Below, piece after piece: positions 1 to 8,900 of a stretch of DNA of 64,000 bases; the stretch's first letter is position 1; each line of letters starts with the position of its first letter. The translations under genes were made by a program, and so were the position numbers. Source of the stretch: Sphingomonas pituitosa NBRC 102491 (GTDB lineage: Bacteria; Pseudomonadota; Alphaproteobacteria; Sphingomonadales; Sphingomonadaceae). Under the pieces are notes generated by a model. That model was not told the DNA's origin. It made no database searches and was given only the letters and a program-made list of their open reading frames with translations. The DNA is taken from positions 1 through 64,000 of the forward strand of contig NZ_BCYY01000023.1 of assembly GCF_001598435.1 (NCBI RefSeq), written 5' to 3'.

Positions 1-1
1 C

Positions 2-709
2 GCGGTGAAGGAGGGCCGCGCCGACCGCGCGATGATCCCGATCGAGAATTCGCTGCACGGCCGCGTGGCGGACATCCACTTCCTGCTGCCCGAATCCGGC
101 CTGTCGATCATCGGCGAGCATTTCCTCGCGATCCGCCACACGTTGATGGGCACCGGCGCCATCGACGGCGTGCGCGAGGCGATGAGCCACCCCCAGGCGC
201 TCGGCCAATGCCGCCACTGGCTGAAGGCGCACGGCATCGCGCAGGTCGCCTATCCCGATACCGCCGGCGCCGCCGCAATGGTGGCGGAACTGGGCGACCC
301 CAAGGTGGCGGCGCTCGCGCCTGCCCATGCGGCGGAGCTGTACGGACTGAACATCCTCGCCAGCGACATCGCCGATGCCGCGCACAACATGACCCGCTTC
401 GTGGTGCTGTCGCGGGACGCACCGGCCGTTACCGGCGAAGGCCCGTACATGACCTCGCTGATCTTCGAGGTGAAGAACATCCCCGCCGCGCTCTACAAGG
501 CGCTGGGCGGCTTCGCGACCAACGGCGTCAATATGACCAAGCTGGAAAGCTACCAGCGCGAGGCGAGCTTCGCGGCGACCGAATTCTACGCGGACATCGT
601 CGGCAGCCCCGAGGACCCGGCAGTCCTCCGGGCGCTCGAGGAACTGGGCTTCCACACCAAATGGGTACGGCTGCTGGGGACCTATCCGCAGGCTAGGGCT
701 CGGCCGTAA
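2..709 (+). CDS. pheA: Prephenate dehydratase, 5' end cut by the window edge
   Basis: Converts prephenate to phenylpyruvate in phenylalanine synthesis (cytosol). The visible 235 codons cover the second half of the catalytic domain (IPIENSLHGRV near the window edge, the dehydratase signature region with SHPQALGQC, then DTAGAAAMVAE and NMTRFVVLS) followed by a C-terminal ACT domain (TSLIFEVKNIPAALYKAL, then GVNMTKLESYQ), the phenylalanine-sensing part of the family. Stand-alone dehydratases are usually about 280-300 residues, so roughly 60 N-terminal residues lie outside the window. The GTG at position 5 is an internal codon, not the start. It converges on nudC across a short hairpin. Family assignment is firm. 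Confidence 0.95.
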   Translation, partial: AVKEGRADRAMIPIENSLHGRVADIHFLLPESGLSIIGEHFLAIRHTLMGTGAIDGVREAMSHPQALGQCRHWLKAHGIAQVAYPDTAGAAAMVAELGDPKVAALAPAHAAELYGLNILASDIADAAHNMTRFVVLSRDAPAVTGEGPYMTSLIFEVKNIPAALYKALGGFATNGVNMTKLESYQREASFAATEFYADIVGSPEDPAVLRALEELGFHTKWVRLLGTYPQARARP

Positions 710-720
710 GTCTATCCTCA

Positions 721-742
721 TCCTCCCCCGCCAGGGGGAGGA
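721..742. terminator. Bidirectional hairpin between pheA and nudC
   Basis: A perfect 9-bp inverted repeat, TCCTCCCCC / GGGGGAGGA, with a 4-base loop lies in the 44-base gap between convergent pheA and nudC. There is no T-run on either side, so it may stop transcription weakly or only protect 3' ends. The CCTCCCC core recurs in the other G/C-run repeats of this window (26369, 47265, 50515, 62143). Confidence 0.6.
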
Positions 743-753
743 TTGGGGTACAC

Positions 754-1623
754 CTAGGCCCCCTCGGCCCAGGCCTTGAGCAGCGTGTAGGCGATCGCAT
801 AGCCCGGCGGCGCAAGGAACGGCGCTTCCGGATCGCGTGCCAGCGCCTGGCGCACCTGCGCGCGATCGAACCAGCCGGCATGTTCCAGCTCGTGCACGTC
901 GATCGCGATGTCCTCGTCGAGCGCCTCGCCGATGCACGCGATCATCAGCTGCGAGGGGAAGGGCCAGGGCTGGCTGGCGACATAGCGGACCTTGCCGACA
1001 TGCACGCCCGATTCCTCCAGCGTCTCGCGGCGCACCGCATCCTCGACGCTCTCGCCCACCTCCAGGAAGCCCGCGAGCGCCGAGTAGCGATGTGGCGGCC
1101 AGCTCGGCTGGCGGCCGAGCAGCACCCGGTCGCCATGTTCCGCGAGCATGATCACGACAGGGTCGACGCGCGGATAATGTTCCGTGCCGCAATTGGGGCA
1201 AAGCCGGCCCCAGCCGGCGCGGAAGATGTCGGTCGGCGTGCCGCAGCGGGAGCAGAAGCCGTTGCGCGCATGCCAGTCGATCAGGCTGCGCGCGGCCGCG
1301 TAGTTCGCGGCATCCTCGGCACGGAACGCGTCGAGGATCGCCGACAGCTCGGGCGGGCGGCCCGGCGGCAGCGGCGTGCCGGGCACCAGCGTCTGCACGA
1401 AGCGCGGCTCGCCCTCGATGAAACCGAGGAACAGCAGCGGCTGCGTAGCGGCGTCGAGCCCGGTCCAGACCAGCCGCCCCTCGCCATCCAGCTGCGGCAC
1501 CAGCCCATCCATTACCAGCAGCCGCGCGCGCGGATCGGCGAGCGCGGCCGCCAGCAGCTCGGGTTCGTGGCGGACGCGGTCGTCGCGGTCGAGCGTGCCG
1601 CCGGTGAAGCCTGGCGTGATCAC
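754..1623 (-). CDS. nudC: NADH pyrophosphatase / NAD-cap hydrolase, NudC-type Nudix protein
   Basis: Hydrolyses NAD(H) pyrophosphate bonds, and in the known family removes NAD caps from RNA. The 289-residue protein has an N-terminal NudC-type region, a four-cysteine zinc ribbon (CSRCGTP and CPNCGTE, about residues 123-141), the Nudix box starting GFLEVGESVEDAVRRETLEE, and the NudC-specific SQPWPFPSQLM motif that follows it. The start is GTG at 1623, which overlaps the stop of the upstream hydrolase gene as GTGA, so the two are probably translationally coupled. It is the last gene of the mutY-hydrolase-nudC operon. Grouping with mutY fits a general nucleotide-quality role, but that is inference. 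Confidence 0.93.
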   Translation of the reverse strand: MITPGFTGGTLDRDDRVRHEPELLAAALADPRARLLVMDGLVPQLDGEGRLVWTGLDAATQPLLFLGFIEGEPRFVQTLVPGTPLPPGRPPELSAILDAFRAEDAANYAAARSLIDWHARNGFCSRCGTPTDIFRAGWGRLCPNCGTEHYPRVDPVVIMLAEHGDRVLLGRQPSWPPHRYSALAGFLEVGESVEDAVRRETLEESGVHVGKVRYVASQPWPFPSQLMIACIGEALDEDIAIDVHELEHAGWFDRAQVRQALARDPEAPFLAPPGYAIAYTLLKAWAEGA

Positions 1624-2891
1624 TTGGCGAGATCGGCGTAAACGGCCGTGCGCACCGGCACCTTGAGGCCCAGATCGGCGAGCAGGATGTTGACCATCAT
1701 CGTCGCGCGGACCTGGTTCTTGGGATCGACCCAGGCGAAGGTACCCGCCGCGCCCGACCAGCCGAACGTGCCCTTGCCCGCGCCGCCCGGCTGATCGGCA
1801 AGGAACACCGATCCACCGGCGCCGAAGCCCATCGGCACGCCGGTATCGCGCGCCATCACCGCGAGCATCGTCTTGTCGACGCCCGGCGGCAGCAGGTCGG
1901 ACATGGCGAGCGCCGCCGTCTCCGGCTTGAGGATGCGCACGCCGTCCAGTTCGCCGCCATTCTGCAGCATGTGGAGGAAGCGATCATAGTCGCGCGCCGA
2001 CATCGCCAGCCCCGCGCCGCCATAGGGAAAGCTCGGCTTCTTGAGGTATACCGAGGTCGCGCCCGGATCGATCGGCAGGCGATTGCTGCCGACTAGCGTA
2101 TATTCGGTCGCCAGACGTCCCGCCTCGCCCGCCGGCACGGTCCAGTAGCTGGAGGTCATCTTGAGGGGTGCAAGGATGCGGGTGTTGACGAAGCTGTCGA
2201 ACGGCATCCCGCTCGCCACCTCGATCACCCGGCCGAGCACGTCCAGCCCGATCGAGTAGCTGAACTTGGCGCCCGGCTCGGCGATCAGCGGGAGGGTCGC
2301 GGTGCGGTTGGCGAACGCCTCCAGCGTCGCGGGGCGTACGGGGCGCGCGGTCGCCTCGAACGAATCGCTCACCTGGGCGGGGTTGATGCCGAGCCGGTTA
2401 TACTCGTTGAGCAACGGCCCCTTGGTGATGATGTTGTAGCCGAGACCCGCCGTGTGGGTGAGCAGGTTGCGGACCGTGATCGGCCTGGTCGCGGGGCGGC
2501 TGGTCAGGTCCTTGGCCGGATCGACCAGCACCTTCATCTCCTTGAACGCCGGAATGAAGTCGCTGATCGGCTGGTCGAGTTTGAGCTTGCCCTGCTCGAT
2601 CAGGATCATCGCGGCGATGCCGGTGATCGGCTTGGTCATCGAATAGACGCGCCACAGCGTGTCGCCATTGACCTTGGGCGATGTCGGCTCGTCGGACATG
2701 CGGCCGTCTGCGACGATCGTCGCGGGCGCCTGGCCCTTGGCATAGGTGATGACGATGCCGGGCACCTTGCCCGAGGCGATGGTCTGGCGCGCGAAGCTCT
2801 GGACCTGGCTGGGCGCAGTTTGGGCCTGCACCAGCGGCGCCTGGAGCAGCGCCATCGCCCCGAATAGTCCGAACACTCGCTTGGCCGTCAT
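1620..2891 (-). CDS. Exported serine hydrolase, beta-lactamase / family VIII esterase fold
   Basis: A 423-residue protein with an N-terminal signal peptide (MTAKRVFGLFGAMALLQA, cleavage likely after VQAQ). It has the class C beta-lactamase/esterase signature SMTK (Ser nucleophile and Lys in VYSMTKPITG, about residues 95-105) and a downstream tyrosine motif, FSYSIGLDVLG, in the place of YxN. Such proteins act on esters or small peptides in the periplasm, and the substrate cannot be read from sequence. The ATG at 2891 overlaps the mutY TGA as ATGA, and this was used to choose it over longer upstream frames. It is odd to find an exported hydrolase between two DNA/nucleotide repair genes. Confidence 0.88.
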   Translation of the reverse strand: MTAKRVFGLFGAMALLQAPLVQAQTAPSQVQSFARQTIASGKVPGIVITYAKGQAPATIVADGRMSDEPTSPKVNGDTLWRVYSMTKPITGIAAMILIEQGKLKLDQPISDFIPAFKEMKVLVDPAKDLTSRPATRPITVRNLLTHTAGLGYNIITKGPLLNEYNRLGINPAQVSDSFEATARPVRPATLEAFANRTATLPLIAEPGAKFSYSIGLDVLGRVIEVASGMPFDSFVNTRILAPLKMTSSYWTVPAGEAGRLATEYTLVGSNRLPIDPGATSVYLKKPSFPYGGAGLAMSARDYDRFLHMLQNGGELDGVRILKPETAALAMSDLLPPGVDKTMLAVMARDTGVPMGFGAGGSVFLADQPGGAGKGTFGWSGAAGTFAWVDPKNQVRATMMVNILLADLGLKVPVRTAVYADLAK

Positions 2892-3931
2892 CGCAGTCTC
2901 CGTATCGCTTTGGCCGCCTTGGCGAAAACGGTGGGCAGGCCTGCCGACTCGATGTCGGCGATCGGCCACCATTCGCCTGGGGGTGCGACTGCATGGCGGG
3001 GGATTGTTGCAGTCGCAAGCGCGACCTCGAGATCGAAATGGGTGAAGCCGTGGCGCACGGTTTCGTTCAACATCCGCCACGGTGCGGCTGCCGGTGCCTC
3101 CGCCATGCCCGATGGTGTCTCGACCCAGGGCCCGGTCGGCAGCGCGCGCATCCCGCCGAGCAGCCCCTTGTCCGGCCGGCGGACGAGCAGCACCGCGTCG
3201 TCCCGCTCCAGCCAGAACATCGTGCCGTGGCGCTGGGGCTTGGGCGCCTTCTTCGCCTTGACCGGATAGGTTTCGGGATTCCCGTCCGCCCGCGCGGTGC
3301 AGCCGAAGGCGATCGGGCAGAGCAGGCATTTCGGCGCGCGGACGGTGCAGATGCCGCTGCCAAGGTCCATCATCGCCTGGGCGAAATCGCCGGCGCGCGC
3401 ATCGGGGGTGATCGTGTCGGTGCGCCGTCGGATCGCCGGGCGCGACCCCGGCAGCGGATCGGCAAGCGCGAACAGCCGCGTCACCACCCGCTCGACATTG
3501 GCATCGACCACCACCGCCCGCCGCCCGAAGGCGATCGCGGCGATGGCGGCGGCGGTATAGTCGCCGATGCCGGGGAGCGCGCGCAAGCCAGGCTCGGTAT
3601 CGGGCAGGTCGCCCAGCCGCGCCACCTCGCGGGCGCAGGCGAGCATGTTGCGGGCGCGGGCATAATAGCCGAGCCCCGCCCAGGCGGCCATCACATCGGC
3701 ATCCTCGGCCGCCGCCATCGCCGCGAAACCCGGCCAGCGCGACGTAAATTTCTCGAAATAGGGGATGACCGTGGCGACCTGGGTCTGCTGCAGCATCACC
3801 TCCGACAGCCAGACGCGATACGGGTCGGTCGCATTGGCGCCAGGTGGCGCGCGCCAGGGGAGGCGGCGGGCATTGGCGTCGTACCAGGCTAGAAGCGCGG
3901 GGGCGATCGATTCAGGAGCGTTGTCGGGCAC
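2888..3931 (-). CDS. mutY: Adenine DNA glycosylase MutY
   Basis: Removes A mispaired with 8-oxoguanine (GO repair). The 347-residue frame contains the catalytic-Glu helix SEVMLQQTQVATV, the helix-hairpin-helix LPGIGDYTAAAIAAIAFG, the catalytic Asp in VVDANVERVVTRL, a [4Fe-4S] cluster with spacing C-x6-C-x2-C-x5-C (CTVRAPKCLLCPIAFGC), and a C-terminal Nudix-like domain that checks the 8-oxoG strand. I prefer GTG at 3931 because the family homology begins just after it (PDNAPESIAPALLAWYDANA). An ATG at 3961 is also in frame but would overlap the start of the divergent DUF721 gene. It heads a coupled operon with the hydrolase and nudC. Confidence 0.94.
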   Translation of the reverse strand: MPDNAPESIAPALLAWYDANARRLPWRAPPGANATDPYRVWLSEVMLQQTQVATVIPYFEKFTSRWPGFAAMAAAEDADVMAAWAGLGYYARARNMLACAREVARLGDLPDTEPGLRALPGIGDYTAAAIAAIAFGRRAVVVDANVERVVTRLFALADPLPGSRPAIRRRTDTITPDARAGDFAQAMMDLGSGICTVRAPKCLLCPIAFGCTARADGNPETYPVKAKKAPKPQRHGTMFWLERDDAVLLVRRPDKGLLGGMRALPTGPWVETPSGMAEAPAAAPWRMLNETVRHGFTHFDLEVALATATIPRHAVAPPGEWWPIADIESAGLPTVFAKAAKAIRRLR

Positions 3932-3959
3932 GCCCCGCCTATGGCATGGGTGACCCGAC

Positions 3960-4496
3960 ATGACGAAGCCCCCGCGTACCACCACCCGCCAGCCGCGCCC
4001 CGCGCCGCAGCGCTCGAACCGCGTCCGCGCGGTGTCCGAGTTGCTGCCCGACGTGGGTGGCGCCGCGTTCCGCAAGTTCGGCTTCGTGCAATCGGCGGTC
4101 GTCAGTCGCTGGGGCGAGATCGTCGGCGAGCGCTATGCCCGCGTTTCCGCCCCCGAATCGATTCGTTTCCCGCGCGGCAAGCGCGAGGAAGGCGTGCTGG
4201 CGCTCACCGTATCGGGCGCCTTCGCCCCGATGATGCAGCATATCGCCCCCGAGATCATCGAGCGGGTGAACCGTTTCTTCGGCTACCCCGCCGTCGCCAA
4301 GCTGACGATGCGCCATGGCGACCTGCGCGCGCCCAAGGCAAAGCCGGCCCCGCCCCCCAGCCTCAAGCCGCTGTCCGAAGCGATGGGCGACAGCCTGCGC
4401 GGCATCGCCGACCCGGAGCTGCGCGCGGTGCTCGAATCGCTTGCCGCGGGCGTCGCGGCGCAGGAGGAAAATCCGGTGTTCGGCCGGATCGATTGA
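3960..4496 (+). CDS. DUF721 family protein (DciA-like)
   Basis: A 178-residue basic protein. After a disordered R/P-rich N-terminus (about 30 residues) comes the DUF721 core, VRAVSELLPDVGGAAFRKFG then WGEIVGERYARVSAPESIRF and GVLALTVSGAFAPMMQH. In other bacteria DUF721 proteins include DciA, which loads or activates the replicative helicase DnaB. The role here is inferred from family only. The gene is divergent from mutY, with about 28 bases between the two proposed starts, so their promoters must lie inside coding sequence. One base after its stop the first DsbA-like gene begins. Confidence 0.82.
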   Translation: MTKPPRTTTRQPRPAPQRSNRVRAVSELLPDVGGAAFRKFGFVQSAVVSRWGEIVGERYARVSAPESIRFPRGKREEGVLALTVSGAFAPMMQHIAPEIIERVNRFFGYPAVAKLTMRHGDLRAPKAKPAPPPSLKPLSEAMGDSLRGIADPELRAVLESLAAGVAAQEENPVFGRID

Positions 4497-4497
4497 G

Positions 4498-5193
4498 ATG
4501 ATGCAGCGACTTTTCACCCTGATGCTCGCGCTGGTGCCGCTGTTCGCGCTCGGTGCCGCCCCCGCCCCGCAGCCCAACTGGCTGACCACCGTCGTCGCGA
4601 CGCCCGAAGGCGGCTATCGCCAGGGGAACCCCAACGCGCCGATCAAGCTGGTCGAATATGGCTCGCGCACCTGCCCGACCTGCTACCAGTTCGCCGAACA
4701 GGGCATGAAGCCGCTGCGCGACCAGTATATCGCCACCGGCAAGGTCAGCTACGAATATCGCGACTATCTGGTGCACGGCGCGCCCGATCTGGCGCTCGCG
4801 CTGCTGAACCAGTGCGTCGGCACCCAGCGCTTTTTCCCGGTGCTCGATGCGATCTACGCGAACCAGCCCAAGTTCGAGGAAAGGTTGATCGCGCTCAGCA
4901 AGACGCCCGCGACGATCGAGGCCTGGCAGAAGCTGCCGCCGGCACAGATGGCGACGCGCTTTGCCGAGAACATGGGCATGATCGCCTTTCTCAAGACGCA
5001 GGGCTTGCCTGAGGCGAAGGCCCGCCAGTGTCTCGCCGACCCCAAGGGAATCGCGCGCATCGCCAAGACCCAGGCGGACGGCGTGAACCTGTACAAGGTG
5101 GACGGTACGCCCAGCTTCTTCGTCAACGGCCGCCGCGTGCGCGCCTTCACCTGGCCCTATCTCGAGCCCGAACTGCGCGCCGCCGGCGCCTGA
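4498..5193 (+). CDS. Exported DsbA-like thiol:disulfide oxidoreductase (CPTC)
   Basis: A 231-residue periplasmic thioredoxin-fold protein with a signal peptide (MMQRLFTLMLALVPLFALGA). The active site is CPTC in EYGSRTCPTCYQF, and the cis-proline loop is DGTPSFFVNG near the C-terminus. The helical insertion (VHGAPDLALALLNQCVG and following) is typical of the DsbA-like Thioredoxin_4 family. Two adjacent ATGs (4498 and 4501) are possible starts. It follows the DUF721 stop by one base, so it is in the same operon. It is a tandem paralogue of the next gene and shares the blocks QGNPNAPIKLVEYGSR and GKVSYEYRD. Whether it oxidises or isomerises disulfides cannot be told. Confidence 0.9.
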   Translation: MMQRLFTLMLALVPLFALGAAPAPQPNWLTTVVATPEGGYRQGNPNAPIKLVEYGSRTCPTCYQFAEQGMKPLRDQYIATGKVSYEYRDYLVHGAPDLALALLNQCVGTQRFFPVLDAIYANQPKFEERLIALSKTPATIEAWQKLPPAQMATRFAENMGMIAFLKTQGLPEAKARQCLADPKGIARIAKTQADGVNLYKVDGTPSFFVNGRRVRAFTWPYLEPELRAAGA

Positions 5194-5217
5194 CCCTTTC
5201 TGAACCCGGAGACTTCC

Positions 5218-5982
5218 ATGCGTTTCGCCCTCGTGCTCCTTCCCATCCTGGCGCTGGCCGCCTGCAACGGCGGCGACAAGTCCGCCGGCGGCGGTAATGG
5301 CAGCGCGGCCGTGCAGGCCTCCGCGCCCGTCGCCGGCGCCGCGGCCCCGGCCGGCAAGCAGTGGACCGACATGGTCGAGAAGACCAAGGACAACGGCTTC
5401 CGCCAGGGCAATCCGAACGCGCCGATCAAGCTGGTCGAATATGGCTCGCGGATGTGCCCGTTCTGCGCCCAGTTCGGCACCACCGGCGTCGGCCCGTTGC
5501 GCGAAAAGTACATCGCCACCGGCAAGGTCAGCTATGAATATCGCGACTTCCTGATCCACGGCGCGCCCGATCTCGCGCTCGCGCTGCTCAACCAGTGCGT
5601 GCCGACCGACGCCTTCTTCCCGACGCTGGACCAGATCTATGCCGGCCAGGAAGAGTTCGAGAAGAAGATCATGGGCCTGCAGCAGACCAACCCGCAGGTG
5701 CTCGACCAGATCCAGCAGATGCCGCCGCCCCAGGCCGCAGCCGGCTTCGCCCAGGCGCTGGGCATGGTCGATTTCATGAAGCAGCGCGGCCTGCCGGAAG
5801 CCCAGGCCAAGGCGTGCCTCGCCGACCAGAAGCAGATCGAGACGATCGCCAAGGTCAATGCGGACGGCGCCAACGTGTACGGCGTGAACTCGACCCCGAC
5901 CTTCTTCATCAACGGCCAGAAGACCGACGTGAACAGCTGGGCCGATCTGGAGCCGCTGCTCCAGAAGGCCGGCGCCCGCTGA
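5218..5982 (+). CDS. DsbA-like thiol:disulfide oxidoreductase, lipoprotein (CPFC)
   Basis: A 254-residue paralogue of the preceding gene that carries a lipoprotein signal (LPILALAAC, with the lipid-modified Cys at about residue 16) and a Gly/Ala-rich linker, so it is membrane-anchored rather than free. The active site is CPFC in YGSRMCPFCAQFG, and the cis-Pro loop is NSTPTFFING. The TGA of the upstream gene and this ATG are 24 bases apart. Tandem duplication with a changed active-site dipeptide (PT to PF) and a changed anchor suggests split roles, such as different redox potential or location. That is inference. Confidence 0.9.
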   Translation: MRFALVLLPILALAACNGGDKSAGGGNGSAAVQASAPVAGAAAPAGKQWTDMVEKTKDNGFRQGNPNAPIKLVEYGSRMCPFCAQFGTTGVGPLREKYIATGKVSYEYRDFLIHGAPDLALALLNQCVPTDAFFPTLDQIYAGQEEFEKKIMGLQQTNPQVLDQIQQMPPPQAAAGFAQALGMVDFMKQRGLPEAQAKACLADQKQIETIAKVNADGANVYGVNSTPTFFINGQKTDVNSWADLEPLLQKAGAR

Positions 5983-5995
5983 TCGACCAAACCCC

Positions 5996-8900
5996 ATGCA
6001 GATAAAGCGGCTGCGGCTGACGGGCTTCAAGAGCTTCGTCGACCCGGCCGATCTGCGGATCGAACCGGGGCTGACGGGCATCGTCGGCCCCAATGGCTGC
6101 GGCAAGTCGAACCTGCTCGAAGCGCTGCGCTGGGTGATGGGCGAAACCAGCGCCAAGTCGATGCGCGGCGCCGGCATGGAAGACGTGATCTTCGCCGGCA
6201 CCGCCACCCGGCCGCAACGCGACTTCGCCGAAGTGACGATCGTCGCCGACCTGCCCGAGCAGCAGGACGAACTGGAGATCATCCGCCGCATCGAGCGCGG
6301 CGCCGGATCCGCCTATCGCATCAACGGCCGCGACGTGCGCGCCAAGGACGTGGCGCTCGCCTTTGCCGACGCCGCGACCGGCGCGCATTCCCCTGCACTG
6401 GTCAGCCAGGGGCGGATCGGCGCGATCATCGCCGCCAAGCCGGGCGATCGCCGCGCGATGCTGGAGGAAGCCGCAGGCATCGCCGGCCTCCACGTCCGCC
6501 GCCGCGACGCCGAACAGAAATTGCGCGCGACGGAGACCAACCTCACCCGGCTCGACGAGCTGATCGGCGAGCAGGAACAGCGCGCCGCCGCGCTCAAGCG
6601 CCAGGCGCGGCAGGCCGAACGCTATCGCGAGCTTTCCGACCGCATCCGCGTCGCCGAGGGCCGGATGATCTTCGCCCGCTGGCGCGACGCGGCGATGGCC
6701 GCCGATGTCGCGCGCAAGGAAGCGGCCGAGGCCGACACGCTGGTCGCAGAACGCAGCGCGGCGCAGGCCGAGGCCGAGGCGGCGCAGCACGCCGCGACCG
6801 AGGCGGTGGGCACGCTGCGCGCCGAGTCGCTGCGGCTGCGCGACGCCGCCAGCGATGCCCAGCACCGGCTGCAGACGCTCCGCAACGCCCGCCACGGCGT
6901 GGAGCGCCGGATCGCCGAGCTGGCCGAGGCGAGCCGGCGGCTGGAGGCCGACCGCTCGCGCGAAGCCTCCCTCGCGCGCGACGCGGCCGAGGCGATCGAA
7001 CGACTGACCGCCGAACAGGCGACGCTGGACGCGCGGATCGCCGAGACGGGCGCGCGCGTGCCGCTGCTCGAGTCGGCGCTGGCCGAGGCCGAACGCGGCG
7101 CCCGCGACGCCGAAGTCGCGCTATCGCAGGCGCTGGCACAGCAGGCGAGCGAGGCGGCGGAAGTGCGGGTCGCCGAGGCGGCGCTGTCCGCCGCCCGCGG
7201 CAGGCTCGAGCGCAGCCAGCGCGACCAGGCGCGGATCGATGCCGAGGGCCGCGCGCTGGGCGATACCGCGCCGCTCCATGCCGAGCGCCACCGTGCCGCC
7301 GAAGCGCGGGCGGAAGCGCAGCGCCAGGCGGAGGCGGCGCGCGACGCGCTCACCCGCGCCGATGCCGAGGAGCGCGCCGCGATCGAATCGCGCAATGGTG
7401 CGCAGGCTGCGCGCGCGACCGCACATGCCGAACTCGCCCAGATCGACAGCGAAGCCGCCGCGCTCGCCAAGGCGACCAAACCCTCGGGCAAGGACCGGCT
7501 GCTCGATCGGGTGACCGTCGCCGCCGGCTATGAGCGCGCGCTGGCGGCGGCGCTCGGCGACGATCTCGAAGCCGGGCTGGATGCCGCCGCCGAGCGGCAC
7601 TGGGGCGGCGCCGAGTCGCTGCCCACCGATCCCGCGCGCCCCGCCGGCACCACCCCGCTGGCCGAGCATGTCACCGCCCCCGCCGAACTCGCGCGCCGCC
7701 TGGCCCAGGTGCTGGTGTGCGAGACCGATGGCGGCCAGCCGCTCGCCGTCGGCCAGCGACTGGTGACGCTGCAGGGCGTGCTGCGCCGCTGGGACGGCTA
7801 TCGCGCCCGCTCGGGCGGCGCGGCGGCGGCGGAGCGGCTGGAACGGGTCAATCGGCTCGCCGCGCTGGAGCGGGCGCGCCCGGCGGCGCAGGCCGCGCTG
7901 GAAGCGGCGGCGGCAGCCCTCAGCCGGATCGAAGCGACCATCGCCGACGCCCGACGCAGCGCCGCCGAAAATCGCAAGCGGCTCGACCAGGCCGACCTCG
8001 CCATGCGCGAGGCGACCCGCGCCGAGGATCGCGCCGCGAGCCAGCTCGAACGGCTGGAGGCGCAGCGCGCCGATCTCGAGACCCGCCGCGCCCGCGTCGC
8101 CGCCGAGACCGAGGAGGCCGGCGCCGAGGTCGGGCGCGCCGAAACGGCGAAGGCGGCGCTGCCCGACGGGGCGGAAACGCGCGCGAAGGTGGCGGCGCGC
8201 TCCCGCGAGGCCGACACCGCCCGCGCCGCGGCGGCAAGCGCCCGCGCCGAGCGCGCCACGCTCGATCGCGACCTGGCGCAGGCACGCGAGCGGCTATCCG
8301 CGGCGGCAGCCGAGGCGAAGAGCTGGTCCGCGCGCGCCTCGGACGCCACCCGCAGGTCGGCCGAAATGGACGCGCGGGCGGCAACCCTGGCGCAGGAACG
8401 CGAGTCGATCGCCACCCGCCCCGCACAGATCGCATCGCAGCTCGCCGAGGCCGAAGCATCCAACGACGCGATGAAGCGCGACTCGGCCGCCGCCCAGTCT
8501 GCCGAGCGCGACGCCGAAGCTGCATTGCGCGCGGCCGAGGCCATGCTGCGCAAGGCAAGCGAGACGCTCTCCGAAGCCCGCGAGCGCCGCGCGGGCGCCG
8601 CCGCCCGGGCCGAAAACCAGGACCTGCGCCGCGTGGAAATGGGCCGCGTCTCCGGCGAGCGCTTCGAATGCCCGCCACCGCTGCTGCCGGTGCGGCTGAA
8701 CTTCGAACCGGCCGGCGTACGCACCCCCCAGGAGGAATCCGCCGCACTCGAAAAGCTGAGCACCGATCGCGAACGGCTGGGGCCGGTGAACCTGGTCGCC
8801 GAAACCGAGCTGGCCGAACTGGAAGCCGCGTTCGGCACCAACGCCAAGGAACGCGACGAGCTGATCCAGGCGGTGCACCGGTTGCGTGGCTCGATCGGCA

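Noticed and set aside
2892..3329. N-terminal extension of the serine hydrolase into the mutY region
   Set aside because: The extra frame is shadow of mutY; the signal peptide and the ATGA overlap fix the start at 2891.
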